From contig NW_006763296.1 in NCBI RefSeq assembly GCF_000218685.1, forward strand, positions 610,715-674,714: a stretch of DNA of 64,000 nucleotides, written 5' to 3'. The DNA comes from Serpula lacrymans var. lacrymans S7.9 (Eukaryota > Basidiomycota > Agaricomycetes > Boletales > Serpulaceae). The notes under the pieces are model-generated. The model saw nothing but the letters and a program-made list of their open reading frames with translations, searched no databases and was not told where the DNA came from. Positions 55,917-64,000 of the stretch are shown in pieces. The position numbers and the translations under genes are program-made. Each line of letters opens with the position of its first letter. Position 1 is the stretch's first letter.

Positions 55917-58266
55917 ATGGCTCAAACACCCACGTCGCTGCAGCTCAAAGATGCTGGCAACACGCTTTATCTCAAGAAGGATTACATTGGCGCTTACGCG
56001 AAATATACCGAGGCGATCGTGGTGGACGGTGACAATGCCGTGTTGTATGCTAATCGGTCTGCGTGCTGCCTGGCGATAGAAAAGTGAGTCGTGGCCTCGT
56101 TTCATATCTAGACGCCATCGTGAATGAATCGTGCAACTGCTAACTCTTTCTCTAATTCAGGTACCTCGACGCTGCTGAAGATGCACAGAAGGTAAGTTGA
56201 TTTATTTGTTCCCAATCGTATCATACACAGAAATGAAAACTCCTCGTTGAATTTGTAGGCTACCAGCCTTAATCCGTATTACCCCAAGGCTTGGGCACGA
56301 TTTGCCTCGGCCCAAGCTGTAAGTCGATACCACCATTCCCAAAGTTGAACTTTTCACAACATGGGTCATTGCGACTTCGACAGGCTTTGTTGAGGTATCA
56401 AGGCTCCGTGATTTCCTGGGAGAGAGCCCTGGATGCTCTACCCAGGCAACACCTCTCCGCTGCGGAACTCAAGCAGAAGCACGAATTCGAAGAGGGCTTG
56501 AGGTCCGCCAAGTTGTGTCTTGCAATAGTAAACGAACGCGGTGCTCCTGAGGGTAGTATCAAGATTCATAAGCCAGATCAGGAGAAGCTGCCCTGGCGGA
56601 TCGCACAGAGAATATTGCCAAGAATGCGCCGCCGCAATCAAGAAGAAGCCTCGAAGAGTAGCGTAGGTTCTACTTTGTCTTCCGGAATTTGGGGTTGGAC
56701 TGAATATTGTACGAATTCAGGCTTGGGTCATTGCTATGGCTTGGGAGGTACTGTCGTATTCCCTCCCGTGACATCATGGTAAACTCAACGTGTATCACCC
56801 TAGGAATTTGGAGAAGGAGTTAAACTCATGAGACAACTCAAAACAACGCCGAGAGAGGGTCAGCAATTCTTGTCTGAAGGAACGAGTGGGGTGAGAGAGT
56901 GACAGTCTTGGAGTCATTGTTGAAAGTTCATACTTCCCCCTTATTTAGGTCCTTCCACTGCTCACAAACGGTATCCTGAGAGACCGACGAGTATTCCATA
57001 TAAGTGGTGCCCGGTGGTTTGATGATTATAATAAACAGCGTAAGTATCAGGATCGTTTCGGTGCTCCTCCAAGGCTGCGGCTCACACTATATTCACATAA
57101 CAGTGGATTTCGAAGTAAAGGTTACTAAAGCATGGCCTACCCTCAGTCCGCAACAGGTATTATATCAGGCAAAAAGAGGGTTACGCCAGAAAGGCTGGGA
57201 TGAAGTACGGCCTGCCATATCAACCACTATACGGTTCAGTTTGACCTGCTTTACCCGTCGTCCAAGCTTATGCTGATTCGTGTACAGAGCATGGGTTATG
57301 CTAGGACTCCTTGATTCGCTGGTGGGGAGAGCGCATCATGTTGCATTGGAGCATTTCAGGAAAGTTATTGAAGTGCTCGAATTGGGCCGTGTCTACTGGA
57401 AAACCGTTCCTAAGGAGCAAAGGGGCTCGATATTTGATGACGCGTTCATTCGCGGCATTCATGTACAGTATCTCGAAACTTACATGCAGGCGAGTTACGT
57501 CTCTTAATTTTGTTACTCGGCTGGCATCTTGATTTGGATTGGGTTGATAACTTGCTTTATTCTTCGCGGCAGGCATACAGCAAAGATCCGGGATTGAATT
57601 CAAAGTTTCAGTTGGCGTTACTCTTTCAAGAGGCAGACGACTTGATCAAGGAGACACGTGCAGACCATTACTTGCCAGAGATGCCATATGACCCCGGATT
57701 TTTATCATCTTTCTATATCTATCCGATAGGGGCAGGCCTTGCGTAAGATCTTGTTTCCGTTCTTTTTCGACGAGTGATGGAGCTGATGGCATCGGACAAT
57801 CGCAGTGCTAAAGGGTTTTATCACGCTCAGATGGCTGAGTACGTGACCACTCGTGAAGAGATATTAGATCACAGCCATAAAGCTGCTCAATTCTATCTCG
57901 AGTCTGCGAACACATACCCACAAGACGATGAGAACCATGCCTGTGAGCACTCTCAGGAACTTCTTCCACGACCGGAGCAACGCACTAACTCCATTCTCCA
58001 TTTCCGCAGGGTACCTCCGCTGTGCCGTGGAGTACATGTGGAAGTGCGGGACGGAACTACGGGTTACACTGGTCGTATTGAAGCGCATGCGAGAAGCAAT
58101 ACCAAAGATGAAGGAAATTTGGGGATTCGTTGAAACTGGGAAGATGGAGGAGCTGCAGATGTTTGTGGATGCGGAGGAAATGCTTTTAAAAGAGGTTGAC
58201 AGAGGAAAGGTAACCTTGGGCGACTTGGCTGCCCCTGTGTGGGCCATTGACAAGGTACGATCATGA
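55917..58266 (+). CDS. TPR-domain protein, paralog B
   Basis: The paralog of the gene at 38860-41109, in the opposite orientation 15 kb away. The start at 55917 opens the TPRs (LKDAGNTLYLKKDYIGAYAK, VLYANRSACCLAIEKYLDAA), then PYYPKAWARFASAQ, PWRIAQRILPRMRRR, AWVIAMAWEEFGEG, FRKVIEVLELGRVYWK, EADDLIKETRA, GFYHAQMAEY, YPQDDENHA and CAVEYMWKCGTELRVTLVVLKR. Around ten short introns. Exon positions match paralog A, so it came from a gene-level duplication, not a retrocopy. Both look intact. The function of the C-terminal module is unknown to me. Confidence 0.8.
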
Positions 58267-59975
58267 TCAAGGTATTTCCAACGGAGTCTAAACTTGAACC
58301 TTTAGCGTCATCAAACAATGACTCCAGTTGAGCTCTAGTGAATAACTTGATTCACTCAGCGCTATCCAAAAAGATACGAATGACCTAAAACTTTAGATGA
58401 AATAGCACCATGCAGACGACACCACGCCACCTGCAGGGTTCTTTGTCCTGGATCGATATGTATGCAAGTGATCTTGGCTACGTCAGTACCTTTATCATCG
58501 GGATGAAAGAAGCCTGATCAGACCAGTCCACATCGCGTGCCTATAATTGAAAGTCGACTACGGCCGTCTCCGGCAACTGCAGAGATAGAACCCAGCCACG
58601 ATAGCAAACTAAAGAAGTTTGTTTCGTCGAGAACGTACTTGAACGGTGGTGTTTGTCGTCCTCTGGGATACAAAAGGATAATGACATACAGGCTCGACTT
58701 TATCCGACTGACGAGAACCGGTCGCACGAACGCACAAAACCACAGCAATGCTGGTGACATAGAGACTTTGCGACATGTGGACTATGATATGAGGTTTAAA
58801 ATATGTTCCAGATCAGATTCAGAAGCAACCGCAGCGGTCACGGATTTTCCCACTGAAACGCTCAATGGATACGAGCGCAGTGCATCGATGGACACGAATG
58901 CGTTTTCAATGATCACGCATTAGTGAACGTGGCCATGAGATGCTGCTAACCCTTGACCTTCAGGCCTTTCCATTCGGGTTAAGCTCATGATTAGGTTCTA
59001 GAAAGATATCGATATCCTCCATCCTGCCTATATGATCATGTCGGGGACAGAAAAACGAACTCAAAAGGAGAAGGTGTTTACGCCCTACGCATCTGGTTCT
59101 AATTGGGACTCCGAGGGATTCCTAGAAGGGCAGTTCTAGAACTGGAATGGGCGCAGAGCCAGCCCCTTTGGAGTGTGAATTGGAAGGACAACCCTTACAG
59201 TCACATATCAGCAGGAAAATAGTGGTCGAAATACTTTTGTTAGTGGCGCTAGTGTAAAAAGTGTAAATACGAAAATATTGAGCTGAGCAGAAAAGGAAGA
59301 TACCAGATACCAACTTGGCAGAGAGGAATTTTAAATTTACAGAATATACATCGAAATACGTAATTTTATGATAAATATTAAATATCGCGGGGTATGTAAA
59401 TCAACAATGTGGGGTAAACTGGCGTAAACGCCCATCAAGCTTTCTACTGTCAATGGTATGGCAGCATCTTGCAATTGCATGCCCAAATGTCCTATTTTGC
59501 AGATAAGGCTTACTGTACACTCGAAACTAGCAGATACCAAGTGGTTTTTGAACTTAATGCAGATGTTGTACCCAGGCTCGAAAACTTAGCCAAGCCACAG
59601 ATATGTCTCATTAGCTGAACATAGGGGAGAGGCACACCACCGATCTACAGATATTCTCAGGTTATCGGAATAAGCTGCAAAGCTTGATGGCAGTACGTCC
59701 TTGATGAGGTACAATTCTACATACTTCCCATCCATTTTACCCGCGAATAGTCACAGAACCTCCAAGCAAAGAATTCGAAGGTTTCCACCATGAAATCCGC
59801 AATGATAACTGGAATCTGCGTTGAGTTCAGATTTACGATCTCGGAGCAGCAATATTGCCACGTGATGTGACATAACGGGACTTGCCAGGACATGATATAA
59901 AGGGTCGCCTGACTGATGTCAAACATCTCTTTCTTTCATCCCCCCTCCGTTGCACTCTCATTTCAGTCCAAAATC
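58267..59975. other. Intergenic, no gene supported
   Basis: About 1.7 kb. A 128-codon plus-strand frame (58537-58923) is present but has no motif, no paralog in the window and no splice support. Otherwise AT-rich. Confidence 0.45.
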
Positions 59976-60756
59976 ATGGAATCAAGCACAACAGTCAAAA
60001 CAGAAGATGCCGTCAAGCATTCCGAGCCCATTCCAATCGGTTCTCACCATGCCCGTTATCGTTCCGCTTCGATGTCTTCTGCTTCATCAGGCTCTCCTGG
60101 TTCTCCACCACAGCTTCAGACACCACTGAATGTCAACCCCCCTCGAATCCCCACAGCCTCTCCTTCTAGCTCTCCCATCCTTTCTTACTTTATGACTCAA
60201 TCGCCAAACAAAGGTTCTGCAACTTTTCCGTTCAAACGAGGCTTTGCAGCCTCTCCGGTCTTCGAGGGTGAGTTGCTTTGTGAAATTATTTGTGCGCAAT
60301 GCACTAATATATGTGTACTTTAGAGGAGGTTCAGGACGAATTCCCTATTACTTCCCATGCTCGCCGTGCCAGTACTGCTGGTCGCTTCATTCCGCAGTCT
60401 GCCCCTGATGCCCAACAAGATCGTGGTGCAGGGTTATTGAGAAGACTTTCTCTTGGAGGCGCATTTAACAAGGTCAGTCTCACACCTTGTCCTACCTTCG
60501 ATTATGCTCTGACTACCTCTATCCTTAGTCTTTAAATGGCACTACTGAGGTCACACGCCCTCAATCTCCACCTCGTCCCTCCACTCCACCCAACACTGCC
60601 GTCACACCTACTGGCAATGGCAGCAGACTACCTACAACACCATCTCGTACCAAAGGACGTCGTTCAGCTACCCTCAGCGTTGGTACTGGCCCGCGCAGAG
60701 CGCCTTCCCCTATGGGTGAAAGGATTCTGAAAGGGCATTTCGATGGCTTCAACTAG
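59976..60756 (+). CDS. Small Ser/Pro-rich protein, phospho-motif type
   Basis: Three exons, 59976-60267, 60324-60472 and 60529-60756, giving 222 residues. No enzyme domain. Nearly all low-complexity, with clear kinase-type motifs: HARRASTAG and LLRRLSLGGAF (Arg-Arg-x-Ser, PKA-like). The C-terminus SPMGERILKGHFDGFN is compact and looks conserved, like a short binding motif; I believe it recurs in other basidiomycetes but cannot check here. Cytosolic or nuclear. Role unknown. Confidence 0.75.
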
Positions 60757-61823
60757 GAAGCCTTATAGATCTATCTTAAAGCGATCAATATTCTTTTCGC
60801 GTCTCAGCTGTTCACGCCCACTATACCCGCATTCGTGTGTGGCAGTATGCATCAGCATCTTTATTGCGCTTAGGCCCCAGAAAAGAAAACGAATTTAAAA
60901 AAAAAACCTTGCCATCTTGCATTCTCCAAAAGAAGCAGATCCCCGTTCTTCGATGGCACACTTGCGCATATCTCCGCTAATGTTGTTGGTCCCCCCCTTC
61001 ATTGTATAACCAAGAAGCTCAGCGATTGTTTTGGCACCATCGACGTTATCTAGCCTTTCACGCGAGCACGGTTCGTATACAGAATTCAATAACTCCTTCG
61101 ATGGAACATCAATCACCGTCGCGGACATAAAATTATCGCATTCGGGTTAATCGTTCCCCGAATACGGTACAAGCAATACATTATGTGTGTCGTGTAATGG
61201 TTGAACGTTGAACAATTGTGTGGTATGTCGAGGGTATCGCACCATATGCCACTCTGTATTTTCGTTTTCAATCTTGTTGCCCTTTTGCCTCCGCATTCGT
61301 TGTACTACTGGCTCACCGGTTTTGTAATTTCATATTTCTGGGGTATTGTGTTGTAGGATAGGGAAGAAATATATATCCATTGTATGCTACGTGTGTACCG
61401 TCTGGAATTGTACCCCATCGTACGCGATAAGATGCAGAGAGTGAGTGTATGAAGTAGCCGTTGTATGCGCTGGTTGATCATGATAGAATGTGGGGAGCGT
61501 TCCGCCTGGTCGTGACTCTCCTCGCCAACAGAATGCCTCTGCTGTATTCATTGATCAAAATCCAGCTAGGCCTGGGGTGTGAAATACCAGAGTCGAAGTA
61601 CAATGTACTGTTCTGGCATCCTTTCAGCGAAAGAGAACAATGACCGAAGTATTCAATGCTCAGAGCATCAATAACTTGGCAGTAAGATATTATTAGCCAT
61701 CCAGCAAATATAAGGATTGCTATCCTGTCTGAAACGTGTACGGAGCCTTCAACAAACAGTACGTAGTAAAAGTTAACCAACGTTACCTTAATGGCCATCA
61801 TACCATGGGTGAACATGATCGGG
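60757..61823. other. Intergenic between convergent genes, no gene supported
   Basis: About 1.07 kb between two convergent stops. A 77-codon minus-strand frame (60895-61128) has no support. A GT-rich, T-rich stretch at 61180-61440 may be 3' UTR. Confidence 0.45.
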
Positions 61824-62384
61824 TCACCCTCTGCGACTTGCATTCACAGTACCAGCAATGGGCATTGGTCTCTTCGAGAAAACGATTTTTTTCTTTACCA
61901 CTGCAACAACGTCCCATCCAGCGGGTTCTTTTTGAGATTCATCACTTGACACCTGTGGTTCTCCGTCCTGATCATAATCATGACTTTGGATATGAGAACT
62001 AGGCTGATCGGAGTTTCCATTGCGATCCTTTCGATGAAGGACACCTAGTGGTTTGACAAGGTTGACGACTTTCCCTTCCAGAAGGTGATGCCCAATCACA
62101 AGAGTGGGTTTATTCTAATGCATTGGGCGAAACAGGCGGTAAGGGCTAATTTGTTAAACCTTGTTGCAGTTGCGACGTGAAATGAGGTTACTCACCGAGT
62201 CGTCCATCTGCAGCTTTCCCACTAGGCGACCATCTCTCTCATTAATTCCTGTGCCCTCTACATCAAGGGAGCCTTGTAATTCGATCAGGAAGAGTTCATC
62301 GTGGCCGAGCTTTGCTAGTTGAGGCGGGAGTTTTGGAGAGTCAGAGGTGTCAGAAGGAGAAGGGATCGTTATTGGAATTATCAT
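61824..62384 (-). CDS. CTF8: Ctf8, subunit of the Ctf18-RFC clamp loader
   Basis: Part of the alternative clamp loader Ctf18-Dcc1-Ctf8-RFC, which loads PCNA and supports sister-chromatid cohesion in the nucleus. Two exons, 62196-62384 and 61824-62114, giving 159 residues, close to the family's usual length. Landmarks: LPPQLAKLGHDELFLIELQG near residue 22, KPTLVIGHHLLEGKVVNL right after the intron, KPLGVLHRK, and the conserved end VVKKKIVFSKRPMPI. An acidic insert of about 25 residues sits in the middle (DYDQDGEPQVSSDESQ). No break seen. Confidence 0.9.
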
Positions 62385-62899
62385 GTCAAAGTGTTTTGGG
62401 GGTATATCTGGAAATGTGCAGAAAATACGGCAATAAAAAGGAGTTTGACACTATCAGTAATTTGGTGAACGCGAATTTCAAGAAAGTGTTTGTCAAGAAG
62501 CACATAAATGTGACATACCGCAAAGGTTGTGACGAACCGTGTAGCGTGACTCGCAACAGGGGCTTGCTAAACTTAGGGCTACTTAACTTCCTCCAAACGG
62601 TTCACCTAGACGCCTCGACTGACGTTCACAGGGTGATAGCAAGACGAAAAACAATTACAGAAAAATACAGGATCTCATTGATCAGCATGACCCAAAGTCG
62701 AAACAAATACTAATACCGTCTGGCTTCTGCAAGCCTATCCACTTGTCCTTTTTCTTTCGATATCTGCCGTGAGTTGCAGGTCTGATTGGGTAACATGTAG
62801 TTAAAAAATATACCATGATTTAATATGTACACTCGAATACTTCGACACTATAAGGAATACATATTATATAATAGCATATAGCATCGATTCAGCGATCAT
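62385..62899. other. Intergenic, no gene seen
   Basis: About 515 bp between the CTF8 start and the ATG15 stop on the same strand. No supported gene. Confidence 0.5.
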
Positions 62900-64000
62900 C
62901 TAGGCTGGAAAATCTCCATACTCCCAGCTATAGCAATCCTATACCACGCAATCAATGCCGATGATCCTGTAATGACATTTAGAGACTTACTACACAATCT
63001 GTTTCGGGTTCCGCTATTGGAACCTCTCTTCCAACCTCCTGGCTTGGAAGCCAAGGTTTAGAAAGTAAGTTATCGATTACGCTCACGATACCGTGTGTAC
63101 GAATATCTACGGACCATGTCAGATTAGACACAGTGTCATATACAATAGATTTTCCCAGATGACACCTGAACAGGACCTTTAGTTTAAATAGAGTGCACAT
63201 TATAATCACGAACCGAGTTTCCATCGCATAGCCACTCAAAGCACATGATGAGAGTATACCGTTGCAGGTACCCATTGCGATCGGATCCGCGGTGTGATAT
63301 ACATGAGTAACATGATGTGTCGAGGGCTAAAAAAGCAAAGATAAATTTTCAATACAGGCCATGAAGAAATTGCACAAGAAAACTACCGGCGAGGGCAAAT
63401 GTAGGAGCTGTGATGCCCGCTTTTCTCCTGGTGACTCGAAAGCCACGACGGGGGTTCCAAACGTGACCCCGATCAGAGAAGCAAGAGCACCTCCTAATGA
63501 GTGACCTATTATCCAAATGTTGGATTCAGGATACATGTACGTGAGATTGTTATACAGATTCTATATAAAGAACAAATACCAGCTACACATTAGAAAGTCT
63601 CACTGACACAGATATGAAGATACGTACCGTTCCAATGGGATAAAACAGGCTATCTTCTATCAACGCGGCTTCTAAGCAGTCCTGGTTACATTTCCATCCT
63701 CCACGATAGCATCCACAGACTGTTGTCCATGTCCAATCTATGTGTGCACAACAACAACTGAACAAGAGGTTATCATTTATTTTGTCTTTCTTTGCAGTAG
63801 GTCCCCCGCTACCGAACAGTCCAGCGGATGTACCCTTGATGGACAAAACCACTGTAGAATTATCAGGGGTTGCGAAGACATAACCACGAAAGCCATGGGT
63901 GTCCGGCTCCCATCCGAACTTGTAGTCCTGTGGATATTGATCCGGGCATCGTCAACAGACAGCTAGGCGAGGGATATAGACATATGTTTGAACTCACGTG
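62900..64000 (-). CDS. ATG15: Atg15-like vacuolar phospholipase, 5' end outside the window
   Basis: A class 3 lipase that breaks down autophagic and Cvt bodies in the vacuole, reached through multivesicular bodies. The N-terminal part, with the expected membrane anchor, is past the right edge. Visible blocks in order: GYVFATPDNS, VLSIKGTSAGLFGSGGPT, a Cys-rich stretch (FSCCCAHIDWTWTTVCGCY), LIEDSLFYPIGT, the nucleophile elbow WIIGHSLGGA with its serine, FGTPVVAFESPGE, DPIAMGTCNG, CHLGKSIVYDTV, and HGIVSVIDNLL with a likely catalytic histidine. The last exon is read as DCYSWEYGDFPA with stop at 62900-62902. Short introns split all of these. Open frames are clean. Confidence 0.92.

Noticed and set aside
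58537..58923. 128-codon plus-strand frame
   Set aside because: No recognisable domain, and flanking sequence shows no promoter or intron pattern; kept only as part of the intergenic note.
1..64000. tRNA or rRNA genes
   Set aside because: I looked for tRNA-like internal promoter boxes and found no convincing full cloverleaf; a tRNA scan would settle it.

Overview
The window reads as nuclear DNA of a filamentous basidiomycete, most likely an Agaricomycete. Genes are broken by many 50-90 bp GT-AG introns. The gene set includes a secreted laccase, P450 paralogs, a C2-TPR-CHAT protein, an OPT transporter and an Atg15 lipase. Ty3/gypsy chromoviruses carry a fungal-type integrase with a chromodomain. 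I could not fix the species. All exon limits were read by eye from splice sites and phase; several models were checked by summing exon lengths to a multiple of three.

1-12 kb is a transposon graveyard. An old plus-strand gypsy element (1-11.58 kb, left end outside the window) was split in its reverse transcriptase by a younger minus-strand gypsy element (512-8112, 351 bp LTRs, 5 bp target duplication TACAA). The young copy has lost its RT domain, replaced by 1.77 kb of foreign sequence that carries a different LTR. The old copy also holds a solo LTR in its integrase and several TGA stops at arginine positions.

12-24 kb holds an eight-exon NmrA-like reductase gene, a truncated paralog abutting a broken tyrosine-recombinase fragment, an isoprenylcysteine methyltransferase-like gene, cytosolic methionyl-tRNA synthetase divergent from an OPT transporter, and a SARAF-like membrane protein. 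24-39 kb holds an MFS transporter and three related P450 loci: one apparently intact, one internally deleted pseudogene, and one with a damaged splice acceptor and a solo LTR as its upstream region. The Mediator subunit Med19 gene lies between them.

39-64 kb holds a TPR-domain gene, a large C2-TPR-CHAT gene of likely protease or defence character, a laccase, a disordered-protein gene with an apparent frameshift, a FRA10AC1-family gene, a second TPR paralog of the gene at 39-41 kb, a small phospho-motif protein, CTF8 (alternative replication clamp loader) and the 3' part of ATG15 running off the right edge. Most genes are independent housekeeping or accessory loci, not a metabolic cluster. The most unusual locus is the C2-TPR-CHAT gene at 41.4-45.8 kb.
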